A stretch of 6,867 nucleotides of DNA from Deltaproteobacteria bacterium (GCA_016184235.1 JACPDC010000327.1:1-6867), one strand, 5' to 3'; counted from the first letter of the stretch, positions 1 to 5,938 are shown. The notes: generated from the sequence alone by a model not told the origin. Program-made: numbers and translations.

Positions 1-1
1 C

Positions 2-613
2 GAGACCATGGGAATGACCGAAAGCCTGGTCGACGGCCTGCTGTATATCCGAGGCCAGGGGCTGATCCTCACGCTGTTAATCGGCTCCTCGCTGTTCAGT
101 ATTTTCGGCCGTTCTTATATTACGCTCCTTCCGGTCGTCGCCAAAGACGTCCTGCAGGTAGGCGCGTCCGGTCTGGGGTTCATCTCGGCCGCCCCCGGCC
201 TGGGAACGATCATCGGCTCCCTGGGCCTGGCCGTGCTCGGCAGGGTGAGCGTGGACAAGCGGTTTTTGGTCGCCGTCTTGCTGGCGTGCGCCGGGGCGCT
301 GTTTTTGTTTGGAGTGAGCGAGCGCTTCGCGCCGGCCTTCGCGATGCTGGTCGTGGTCGGGGGATTGAGCACGGTATTCGACACGCTGCTCCATACGCTC
401 ATCCAGTTGAACGTCGCCGACGCCTACCGGGGAAGGGTATTCGGAGTCTACGGGCTGACGGCGGCGGGTATGAGAGAGTTCGGCGGGATGCAGGCGGGCT
501 TCCTGGCGGAGTGGACGAGCGCCCCGTTCGCGCTCGAGGCCGGGGCCGTGATCGTCGCCGTAACGGGGCTGTTTTTCCTGGCTCCCCGCTTGCGGCGGCT
601 GGGTGAATCCTGA
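2..613 (+). CDS. MFS transporter, C-terminal half (partial, MFS_3/EntS-like)
   Basis: This is the end of a major facilitator superfamily exporter. The reading frame is open to the left edge, so the start lies outside the window; the in-frame ATG at 8 is probably internal. The 203 visible residues form about six hydrophobic segments. Counting from the ATG at 8 they lie near residues 18-44, 55-78, 86-103, 109-133, 144-167 and 174-191, which fits TM7-TM12 of a 12-TM carrier. The loop RGRVFGVYGL after the fourth segment is typical of the MFS_3 / enterobactin-exporter (EntS) type of drug or siderophore efflux proteins. The protein ends with a short basic tail (PRLRRLGES). It would act in the inner membrane as a proton-driven exporter. 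The substrate cannot be read from the sequence. The next gene starts 77 bp downstream on the same strand. Confidence 0.85.
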   Translation, partial: ETMGMTESLVDGLLYIRGQGLILTLLIGSSLFSIFGRSYITLLPVVAKDVLQVGASGLGFISAAPGLGTIIGSLGLAVLGRVSVDKRFLVAVLLACAGALFLFGVSERFAPAFAMLVVVGGLSTVFDTLLHTLIQLNVADAYRGRVFGVYGLTAAGMREFGGMQAGFLAEWTSAPFALEAGAVIVAVTGLFFLAPRLRRLGES

Positions 614-690
614 GCGGGTCCTCCGTTTGCTTCCGTGACCGAGGTCATTTACCATCGATCTGAGGCACGGATTCGGCAAGGGGGAGCGAT

Positions 691-1197
691 ATGAGAAAAG
701 CGTTTCATCTTTCCATTTTTTTACTGGCGCTCTTTTTAGCCCCACCGGCCGGCGCCGGCCAGGCCCTGAGCTGCAAGGTCAAGGCAGGATTCCACAGCGA
801 GGGAAGCATCGGCGATGCGGTCACGCAGGAGATTCGCCAGGCGCGCTCGACCGTGCTGTTGGCCCTTTACGGTTTTGACAACCGCGCCCTGGCGGAAGAG
901 CTGGCGAAGATTGCCGGACGGGGTGTGAGCGTGAGCGTCAAGATCGACGCGGCCAAAAGCAAGGACAAAAAGGAGTCCAGGATCGTCGAGTTTCTCAAGA
1001 CTTCGGGTGTCCGGGTCGCGCCCGTCGCCCCCGAGGGAAGAAACCACAACAAGTTTGCCGTCATCGATCAGGCGAAGGTGATCACCGGCTCCTACAACTG
1101 GACGCTGAAGGCCGAGAAAAACTGGGAAAACGTGCTCATCCTCGACTGCCCGGAATTGGCCGCGATGTACGCCAAGGAATGGGAAGCGATCCGGTAG
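691..1197 (+). CDS. Secreted single-HKD phospholipase D-family protein (Nuc-like endonuclease)
   Basis: This is a 168-residue protein with an N-terminal signal peptide: basic MRK, then a hydrophobic core at about 5-18, with likely cleavage after AGA at 20-22. The mature part is one phospholipase D-type domain. The catalytic HxKxxxxD motif is complete (H119, K121, D126) and is followed by the GSYNW block (133-137) and the E-N pair at 146-147, as in Nuc-type bacterial endonucleases. Family members with one HKD motif normally dimerise to build the active site. The length matches Nuc (about 150-180 aa). Cys28 and Cys153 could form a disulfide after export. The start is supported by a GGGGAG ribosome site at 681-686. 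The likely role is a periplasmic or secreted nuclease or phosphodiesterase, and the substrate is inferred only from the family. QALSC is a poor lipobox, so lipoprotein processing is unlikely. Confidence 0.85.
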   Translation: MRKAFHLSIFLLALFLAPPAGAGQALSCKVKAGFHSEGSIGDAVTQEIRQARSTVLLALYGFDNRALAEELAKIAGRGVSVSVKIDAAKSKDKKESRIVEFLKTSGVRVAPVAPEGRNHNKFAVIDQAKVITGSYNWTLKAEKNWENVLILDCPELAAMYAKEWEAIR

Positions 1198-1226
1198 CGA
1201 AACTTCTTCGCTGCCGTTGCCGCGAT

Positions 1227-1255
1227 TTGACATGAAGCGGATCATCGCATAATCT
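1227..1255 (+). promoter_or_regulatory. Candidate sigma-70 promoter for the bicupin gene
   Basis: A perfect -35 hexamer TTGACA lies at 1227-1232. After a 17-bp spacer comes TAATCT at 1250-1255, which keeps the key T, A and final T of a -10 box. An alternative -10, CATAAT at 1248-1253, is closer to consensus but would have a 15-bp spacer. Transcription would start near 1260-1262, giving a leader of about 67 nt before the bicupin start. This is a sequence match only. Confidence 0.5.
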
Positions 1256-1262
1256 CCGTTCT

Positions 1263-1294
1263 TGTCCGCCGTGTCACGAACGTGCCGGCGGACA
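1263..1294 (+). repeat. Strong inverted repeat / stem-loop in the bicupin leader
   Basis: TGTCCGCCG (1263-1271) pairs perfectly with CGGCGGACA (1286-1294), giving a 9-bp GC-rich stem. The 14-nt loop can form an inner CAC/GTG stem (1275-1277 with 1282-1284). The 3' arm is followed by TTTCGTTC, a broken T tract. It could be a weak terminator for the PLD-family gene, whose stop is 66 bp upstream. If the promoter at 1227-1255 is real, it would instead sit at the very 5' end of the bicupin mRNA as a stabilising or regulatory structure. The pairing is certain; the role is not. Confidence 0.55.
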
Positions 1295-1317
1295 TTTCGT
1301 TCAAAATCAGCACATTC

Positions 1318-1323
1318 GGGAGG
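1318..1323 (+). promoter_or_regulatory. Ribosome binding site fixing the bicupin start
   Basis: GGGAGG lies four bases before the ATG at 1328. It selects that ATG over the in-frame TTG at 1262. The TTG would add 22 unconserved residues read through the stem-loop region. Confidence 0.7.
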
Positions 1324-1327
1324 CACC

Positions 1328-2260
1328 ATGCAGGATTTTTATTCAGCCTGGCTCGAGAACTCGGAAAAGATTGAGAAGACCGTAAAGGACGCCCCGCGGG
1401 TGGCCAAGGGAAAGAGTCTCGCCTGGGTGCGCACCCGCCAGGACAGCAAGGCCGCGCTCATGATCGCTCCGGAAACCGGCTTTCCTACCGGCGGCAGCCT
1501 CCTGATGAAGGCGGAGATCCCGGCGGGGTGGCACACGGGAAAGCACCTGCACGGCGAAGAGGCGATCTACGTCGAAAGAGGCGAAGGGTTCCTAATGCTG
1601 GACGACAAGCGTTACGACTTTCATCGCAGCACGATTTTCCATATCCCCCATCGCTCGGCGCACCAGCTCTTCAACACCGGCAGGGAGGCGGCCGTCTATA
1701 TTTCGGGTCTGGCCTGGCCGCTGGAGGCCTTCGTGCGCATGGGGCGCATCGAGCAGTTCGAAGACGCTGGAGCGAACGACCCGGCCGCGCTGGCCAAAAT
1801 CGCGCCGGAGGAATCGCAGTACTGGCCGGTCGACGGCCGGCGCATCTCCATGCATGAGGAGCAATTCGAGCGCTCGGCCGAGACCAAGCACGGCGCCACC
1901 TACTTTTTGATGGGACGGAGCGGCAAGCAGAACGGCTTCAAGGCCACGGCCGTGGCGATCAGCTCCATCTTCGTGGATCTGCCCCGCTCCAAGAGCCACA
2001 GCCACGCCCACCCCGAGGCCTATCTCTACGCGCTGCAGGGCAGCGGCTATTCGGAGATCGGCGGCCAGAGGCACGACTGGGAGCAGGGGGACGCGGTGCA
2101 CGTCCCGCCCGGCATGATGCACCACCAGCATTTCAATCCCAACGACACGGACATGAAGGAGCTTCGCTTCGAGTTTGGAATCCGCTATTGGTTCGTCGAT
2201 CAGTGGAGAGGCTACACGACGATCGACCGGCACATGAAGGCGACCCATCTCGACGAGTAA
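1328..2260 (+). CDS. Bicupin domain protein (gentisate-dioxygenase-like fold)
   Basis: This 310-residue soluble protein has two cupin barrels and no signal peptide. In the N-terminal cupin, motif 1 gives H73, H75 and E78 (KHLHGEEAIYVERGEG), and motif 2 gives P107, H112 and N116. In the C-terminal cupin, motif 1 gives H226, H228 and E230 (HSHAHPEAYLYALQG), and motif 2 gives P260, G262 and H265. Both barrels therefore keep a 3-His/1-Glu type metal site. The overall layout resembles gentisate 1,2-dioxygenase and related bicupin ring-cleaving dioxygenases, but other bicupins are isomerases, decarboxylases or of unknown activity. No substrate residue can be assigned by eye. A 79-residue gene follows 48 bp downstream and is probably co-transcribed. 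I am confident of the fold, not of the reaction. Confidence 0.88.
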   Translation: MQDFYSAWLENSEKIEKTVKDAPRVAKGKSLAWVRTRQDSKAALMIAPETGFPTGGSLLMKAEIPAGWHTGKHLHGEEAIYVERGEGFLMLDDKRYDFHRSTIFHIPHRSAHQLFNTGREAAVYISGLAWPLEAFVRMGRIEQFEDAGANDPAALAKIAPEESQYWPVDGRRISMHEEQFERSAETKHGATYFLMGRSGKQNGFKATAVAISSIFVDLPRSKSHSHAHPEAYLYALQGSGYSEIGGQRHDWEQGDAVHVPPGMMHHQHFNPNDTDMKELRFEFGIRYWFVDQWRGYTTIDRHMKATHLDE

Positions 2261-2308
2261 GAGCCTGCTGAAAGAGGGTTTTTGGCGCCGGTTTGAGGAA
2301 AGATTTCG

Positions 2309-2548
2309 ATGGCCGTTAGCGACAAGCTGATGCTCGGGTTTATCGTGCGCCGGTGCGCCAGGGAGATCGGCCATGCGCCTACGCCCGAGGAATTTGCCGT
2401 TTGGGCCAACGGCCAGGAGGAGGCCGGCCGGCGCTACAGCCTCTTCGGCAGTCCGATCTCGCCTGCGGATGCGCGCGTCATGCTGCGCCATCCCGCCCGC
2501 CTCGTGACCGTGCGCCCGGACTCCGCGGTCAAAAGCGCCGCGCGATAG
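2309..2548 (+). CDS. Small protein of unknown function downstream of the bicupin
   Basis: This 79-residue, basic, soluble protein is not recognised by family. A GAGGAAAG ribosome site (2295-2302) six bases before the ATG supports expression. Residues 1-45 look helical (KLMLGFIVRRCAREIG, then PTPEEFAVWANGQ). A short PISPADARVMLRH segment follows, and the tail is probably disordered. There is no metal motif, Cys pair or membrane segment. It starts 48 bp after the bicupin on the same strand, so an operon is likely. It ends 6 bp from the convergent stop of the substrate-binding protein gene. The reverse-strand frame over the same DNA lacks a comparable start and is judged a shadow. Confidence 0.65.
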   Translation: MAVSDKLMLGFIVRRCAREIGHAPTPEEFAVWANGQEEAGRRYSLFGSPISPADARVMLRHPARLVTVRPDSAVKSAAR

Positions 2549-2556
2549 AATTTTTT
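2524..2556 (+). terminator. Weak candidate terminator at the convergent junction
   Basis: CGCGG (2524-2528) can pair with CCGCG (2538-2542) around a 9-nt loop, and a run of six T residues follows at 2551-2556. The stem lies inside the end of the 79-residue gene, and the T run starts 8 nt after it, so it is a poor match to a classical intrinsic terminator. Its place between two convergent genes makes a termination role reasonable. Confidence 0.25.
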
Positions 2557-3565
2557 ACAGGCTGATTTTTTCCGCGTACAGCTCGTCGAGGAATCCGCTG
2601 TCGCGCAGCTCTTCCAGAAAACGGGGCTCGAACAGGTCGGGCGGCCTGATATCCTTAGACTTCGGGTTGACCACCGAAGCGGCGTCGATGAGGGCCTGCG
2701 CCGCTTCCCGGTCGGGAGCCGGCAGCGGCTTGAGCTGCGCCGCGAAGGCTTCGTACATGCCTTCCAGCGTCTCCGGTTCCCTGCCGCTGAAGTATTTGCG
2801 GATGATCGCGATGCTCTCGTTCCGACGGGTCAGATAGAAATGGATAGCCGCGAGGTACCCCTTCATGAAGCGGCGCACCGTCTCTTCGTCCTTTTTGATG
2901 AAGGAGCGGGTGGTCATCAGCATCGCCGTGATCAGCGGCACCTCTTTGACGTCGAGGACCTTGAGCCCGAGCTGTTTTGCCCGATCGGCAATCTCGGGGG
3001 TCAAAGGGGCCCCTTGAATGATATTCTTCGACAGAGCCGCCACTCTATTGGGGGAGAGCCCCACCGGCACCATCTCGACGTCTTTTAGCGGATCCAGCCC
3101 CGCCCGTCGCAGGATGACCCGCGCAAGGAGATCGGATCTCCCGCCAATTCCCGACACGCCGATTTTTTTCCCTTTGAGATCTTTGATCTCCGAGATATCG
3201 GACGATACGCCCATGTGGTACGGCACCTGGGAAACATGGGTGCCGAGAGAGACGATATCCGCTCCGGCCGTCATGGGCTGGAGCAAGGCGATAGGGTTGC
3301 CGAATCCTATGAGGAAGTCCACGCCGATCAACGAATACACCCCGGCGCTGAGCGCGTCCCTGATAAAAACCTCTTCTACCTGAAGGCCGTATTTTTTGAA
3401 GATGCCGCCGTCGATGCCGACGTAGGCGATGGCGGTGCCAACCTCCCAGCCGGAATAGGCGAGCCTTACTTTCTTCGGCGGGTCATCAGCGGTGGCGGGG
3501 ATTGTCCATAGAAGAAGAATCAGAGCGAGCAGCCAGCCGGTTTTTCTAGCGCGCGTCTTTGCCAT
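2555..3565 (-). CDS. ABC transporter substrate-binding protein, NMT1/SsuA (NitT/TauT) type
   Basis: This 336-residue periplasmic binding protein starts with a clear signal peptide: basic MAKTRARK, hydrophobic core at about 10-22, likely cleavage after ATA at 24-26. The mature start, VRLAYSGWEVG...AYVGIDGGIFKKYGL (33-60), is the usual opening of NMT1/SsuA-like proteins that bind taurine, nitrate, sulfonates or thiamine precursors. Further family signs are the DFLIGFGNP segment (83-91) and the hinge block DLKGKKIGVSGIGGRSDLL (129-147). The length fits the family. The ATG at 3565 is the only usable start, because an in-frame stop lies eight codons upstream. No Shine-Dalgarno sequence is evident. 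No ABC permease or ATPase gene is in the window, so it is an orphan here. The ligand cannot be predicted. It is convergent with the bicupin pair. Confidence 0.88.
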   Translation of the reverse strand: MAKTRARKTGWLLALILLLWTIPATADDPPKKVRLAYSGWEVGTAIAYVGIDGGIFKKYGLQVEEVFIRDALSAGVYSLIGVDFLIGFGNPIALLQPMTAGADIVSLGTHVSQVPYHMGVSSDISEIKDLKGKKIGVSGIGGRSDLLARVILRRAGLDPLKDVEMVPVGLSPNRVAALSKNIIQGAPLTPEIADRAKQLGLKVLDVKEVPLITAMLMTTRSFIKKDEETVRRFMKGYLAAIHFYLTRRNESIAIIRKYFSGREPETLEGMYEAFAAQLKPLPAPDREAAQALIDAASVVNPKSKDIRPPDLFEPRFLEELRDSGFLDELYAEKISL

Positions 3566-3613
3566 AGGGAGAACGAATGCAACACACTAATACTTTCAAA
3601 GCCGGCTTGCAAG

Positions 3614-3632
3614 CTTGCCCTTGTAGGGCAGG
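3614..3632. repeat. Short intergenic stem-loop between the AbrB-like and binding-protein genes
   Basis: TGCCC (3616-3620) and GGGCA (3626-3630) flank the loop TTGTA. One G-T and one C-G pair extend the stem to 7 bp. The self-complementary decamer GCTTGCAAGC (3605-3614) lies directly beside it. No T tract follows on either strand, so I do not call a terminator. The rest of the 134-bp gap (3566-3699) shows no gene or clear promoter. Confidence 0.35.
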
Positions 3633-3699
3633 GGGGATCGAGGAAATCTGAATGTTGTACTGAATAAGTTAGGCAGGTCTGACGTTGCGTTTCGGGCCT

Positions 3700-3939
3700 T
3701 TAGGCCAGCTCCATCACCAGACGCTTTCCCTTCACCTGCGCTTTGATCTTTCGACCCTTCCTTGCGCCTATGGATGCCAGCCACTCCCTGGGTACATGAA
3801 TCACGGCTCCACAAGAACCCACCTTGGTCACGTAAAACGAGGTAACGTATGTGCTGCCAGGCTCGGAGACTTTCCAACCCTTCTCTCCGAGGACCTCAAT
3901 CGCGTCGTGCGTATCCCAGAATTCTCGGTCAGTCTTCAT
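3700..3939 (-). CDS. AbrB/MazE-like (SpoVT-AbrB) small DNA-binding protein
   Basis: This is a 79-residue protein. Residues 35-78 (FYVTKVGSCGAVIHVP, REWLASIGARKG, then KIKAQVKGKRLVMEL) follow the swapped-hairpin AbrB pattern: strand, TKVG-x-x-GAV turn, IxVPxEWL, a G-x-x-x-G loop and a final LVMEL strand. Such proteins are transition-state regulators or antitoxins that bind DNA as dimers. The first 34 residues (MKTDREFWDTHDAIEVLGEKGW) form an added N-terminal segment of unknown role. No toxin gene (PIN, MazF or similar) adjoins it. It is divergent from uvrB across a 71-bp gap and 134 bp upstream of the binding-protein gene on the same strand. The surrounding DNA is lower in GC (61 of 120 bases at 3841-3960), suggesting a different origin from its neighbours. 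No strong ribosome site is visible before the ATG. Confidence 0.65.
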   Translation of the reverse strand: MKTDREFWDTHDAIEVLGEKGWKVSEPGSTYVTSFYVTKVGSCGAVIHVPREWLASIGARKGRKIKAQVKGKRLVMELA

Positions 3940-3975
3940 TAAGGTAAAGATTCAGCTACAGTCCCCAGAAGCTCC

Positions 3976-4004
3976 TTGCCGCATCTCAATATCCCTGATA
4001 TTTT
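3976..4004 (+). promoter_or_regulatory. Candidate uvrB promoter giving a leaderless transcript
   Basis: TTGCCG at 3976-3981 and TATTTT at 3999-4004 are separated by 17 bp and each match four of six consensus positions. The predicted start of transcription, about 7 bp after the -10 box, falls on the A of the uvrB ATG at 4011. The ten bases before this ATG are pyrimidines (TTTTTTCTTC) and contain no Shine-Dalgarno sequence, so a leaderless mRNA is consistent. No LexA-type CTGT-N8-ACAG box is seen in the 71-bp divergent region. Confidence 0.35.
3988..4002. repeat. Inverted repeat overlapping the uvrB promoter
   Basis: AATATC (3988-3993) and GATATT (3997-4002) form a perfect 6+6 inverted repeat around CCT. 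It overlaps the spacer and -10 of the candidate uvrB promoter. Its size and position would suit a small operator, possibly for the divergent AbrB-like protein. An AT-rich repeat this short can also arise by chance. Confidence 0.3.
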
Positions 4005-4010
4005 TTCTTC

Positions 4011-5921
4011 ATGGTCCAGCGAGGGAGGGAGGGCAAGTTCGAGCTCGTCGCGGATTTCAGGCCCCAGGGAGATCAGCCGCAGGCGATAGAAAAGCTGGTT
4101 AAAGGAATAGAGGAAGGAAAGGGATATCAGGTCCTTCTCGGCGTCACCGGCTCCGGCAAGACCTTTACGATGGCCAATGTCATTGCCCGGGTGAACCGGC
4201 CCACGCTCGTCATCGCCCCCAACAAGACCCTGGCGGCGCAGCTCTACAACGAGTTCAAAGAGAAGCTGCGCCACTCCGCGACCAAGGCCCTGCTGGAGCG
4301 GCGCGATGCGATTATCGTAGCCAGCGTTTCCTGCATCTACGGCCTGGGATCGCCGGACGCCTATTTCGACATGATCGTGTACCTGGAGACGGGGATGGAG
4401 GTCGAGCGGGACGGGGTGCTGAGAAAGCTCGTCGATATCCAGTATCAGCGCAGCGACTACGACTTCCACCGGGGCACCTTCCGGGTGCGCGGGGACATCG
4501 TCGAGGTCTTTCCGGCTTATGAAGATAGCTCGGCCGTGCGCATCGAGTTCTTCGGCGACCGGGTCCAAGGACTGTTCGAGATCGATCCGCTGAGGGGCAG
4601 GGTGGAGCGGCGCATGGACAAGGCGGCGATCTACCCGGCGAGCCACTACGTGACGAATGAAGATAGAATAAAAATAGCGATTCAGGAGATACGGAAGGAA
4701 CTTAAAGAAAGACTTGAGGAGCTGAGGGCGCAGAACAAGCTTCTCGAAGGGCAGCGGCTGGAGCAGCGGACCCTCTATGACCTGGAGCTGCTCGAGGAGA
4801 TGGGCTTCTGCCCGGGCATCGAGAACTACGCCCGTCACCTCACCGGGCGCAAGCCGGGGGAGCCGCCGCCGACGCTCATCAACTACTTCCCGGACGATTT
4901 TCTTCTGTTCATCGACGAGAGCCATGTGACGGTGCCGCAGATCGGCGGGATGTACCGGGGCGACCGGTCGCGCAAGGAGACGCTGGTGGAATACGGTTTT
5001 CGCCTTCCCTCCGCGCTGGACAACCGGCCGCTGAATTTCGCGGAGTTTGAGAGAGCGGTGAGTCAGGTCATTTATGTCTCGGCCACTCCGGCGCAGTACG
5101 AGCTGGAGAAGGGCTGCGGGGTCGCGGTGGAGCAGCTGATTCGTCCGACCGGGCTCATCGATCCCGAGATCATGGTGCGGCCGGCGCGCACGCAGGTGGA
5201 TGATCTTCTCGAGGAGATCCGCAAGCGGGCCGAGCAAAACGAGCGCGTGCTGGTGACGACCCTAACCAAGAGGATGGCCGAAGACCTCACCGACTATTAT
5301 CACGACTTGAACGTGCGGGTGCGCTATCTCCACTCGGACATCGAGACCATCGAGCGGGTGGAGATCATCCGGGAGCTGAGGAAAGGGAGCTTCGACGTCC
5401 TGGTGGGAATCAACCTGCTGCGCGAAGGGCTGGACCTTCCGGAGGTGTCTCTAGTCGCCATTCTGGATGCGGACAAAGAGGGATTTCTGCGCTCCGAGCG
5501 CTCCCTGATCCAGACCATCGGCCGGGCCGCGCGCAACGTCAACGGCACGGTGATCCTCTACGCCGACTCCGTGACCGAGTCGATGAAGCGGGCCATGGAC
5601 GAGACCAACAGGAGACGCCGCCTCCAGGCCGCCTTCAACAAGAAGCACGGGATCACGCCGCAGACCGTGGTGAAATCCCTGGGCGAGAGGCTGGTAGAGG
5701 TGTATGAAGCCGATTATGTCACCGTTCCGCTGGTGGCGGAAAGGCCGGCGAAGTACAAGCCGGGGGAGATCCCGCGTCTGGTAAACCAGCTCAGAAAGGA
5801 GATGAAGCGGGCCGCGGACAATCTCGAGTTCGAGAAGGCGGCGGAGCTGCGCGACCGCATCCGCGACATGGAAGAGCGCGAGCTCGGCCTCAAGGAGCCG
5901 CTGGCGGCGCGGGGCGCCTGA
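4011..5921 (+). CDS. uvrB: UvrABC excinuclease subunit B, lacking the beta-hairpin region
   Basis: This is UvrB, the DNA-loading helicase-like subunit of nucleotide excision repair, which takes damaged DNA from UvrA and recruits UvrC. Visible motifs in order: FRPQGDQPQAI (16-26); Walker A GVTGSGKT (44-51); motif Ia APNKTLAAQL (69-78); GxCxGIENY block (265-273); DESH (302-305); SATP (357-360); TTLTKRMAEDLT (416-427); GINLLREGLDLPEVSL (466-481); QTIGRAARN (501-509); and a C-terminal UVR domain (about 590-625) for UvrC contact. Length is 636 aa, whereas the family is about 660-680. The shortfall is one in-frame gap: E84 is followed directly by K85, which aligns with E. coli Q121, so the equivalent of E. 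coli residues 80-120 is absent. That segment holds the tyrosine-rich beta-hairpin (E. coli Y92, Y93, Y95, Y96, Y101) that inserts between strands to verify damage. ATPase motifs are intact, but repair function is doubtful if the gap is real. The ATG at 4011 is the only start, because an in-frame stop lies at 3996-3998. Confidence 0.95.
   Translation: MVQRGREGKFELVADFRPQGDQPQAIEKLVKGIEEGKGYQVLLGVTGSGKTFTMANVIARVNRPTLVIAPNKTLAAQLYNEFKEKLRHSATKALLERRDAIIVASVSCIYGLGSPDAYFDMIVYLETGMEVERDGVLRKLVDIQYQRSDYDFHRGTFRVRGDIVEVFPAYEDSSAVRIEFFGDRVQGLFEIDPLRGRVERRMDKAAIYPASHYVTNEDRIKIAIQEIRKELKERLEELRAQNKLLEGQRLEQRTLYDLELLEEMGFCPGIENYARHLTGRKPGEPPPTLINYFPDDFLLFIDESHVTVPQIGGMYRGDRSRKETLVEYGFRLPSALDNRPLNFAEFERAVSQVIYVSATPAQYELEKGCGVAVEQLIRPTGLIDPEIMVRPARTQVDDLLEEIRKRAEQNERVLVTTLTKRMAEDLTDYYHDLNVRVRYLHSDIETIERVEIIRELRKGSFDVLVGINLLREGLDLPEVSLVAILDADKEGFLRSERSLIQTIGRAARNVNGTVILYADSVTESMKRAMDETNRRRRLQAAFNKKHGITPQTVVKSLGERLVEVYEADYVTVPLVAERPAKYKPGEIPRLVNQLRKEMKRAADNLEFEKAAELRDRIRDMEERELGLKEPLAARGA
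4260..4265 (+). other. Junction of the 41-codon in-frame deletion in uvrB
   Basis: Codon E84 (GAG, 4260-4262) abuts codon K85 (AAG, 4263-4265). In UvrB family proteins, a block beginning FFPENA, continuing through the SYYDYYQPEAYVP hairpin and ending near INEEIE separates these two positions. The same reading frame continues unbroken on both sides. The flanking blocks (LAAQLYNEFKE before, KLRHSATKALLERR after) are well conserved. Confidence 0.85.
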
Positions 5922-5938
5922 TCCCTGCGACTTTCTCC

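Noticed and set aside
636..650. TGAC/GTCA mini-hairpin after the MFS gene as a terminator
   Set aside because: The stem is only four base pairs, with three T residues after it. This is too weak to call.
663..678. Sigma-54-like element AGGCACGGATTCGGCA before the PLD-family gene
   Set aside because: The -24 half and GG-N10-GC spacing fit, but the -12 half is poor. The predicted transcription start (about 689) would fall after the ribosome site and two bases before the ATG, so it cannot serve this gene sensibly.
1262..1327. 22-residue N-terminal extension of the bicupin from a TTG at 1262
   Set aside because: The extension is translated stem-loop DNA with no cupin similarity, and GGGAGG at 1318-1323 clearly marks the ATG at 1328.
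1592..2491. 299-codon minus-strand frame across the bicupin and the 79-residue gene
   Set aside because: It spans two supported genes in antisense, lacks domain signatures and has typical shadow composition.
3596..3877. 93-codon minus-strand frame overlapping the AbrB-like gene
   Set aside because: It overlaps most of the AbrB-like gene in another frame and encodes low-complexity basic sequence. The AbrB pattern in the other frame is convincing.
3939..5237. Long 432-codon frame on the minus strand opposite uvrB
   Set aside because: It is the antisense shadow of a high-GC gene. The protein is Arg/Leu/His-rich with no family motifs, and uvrB explains the DNA.
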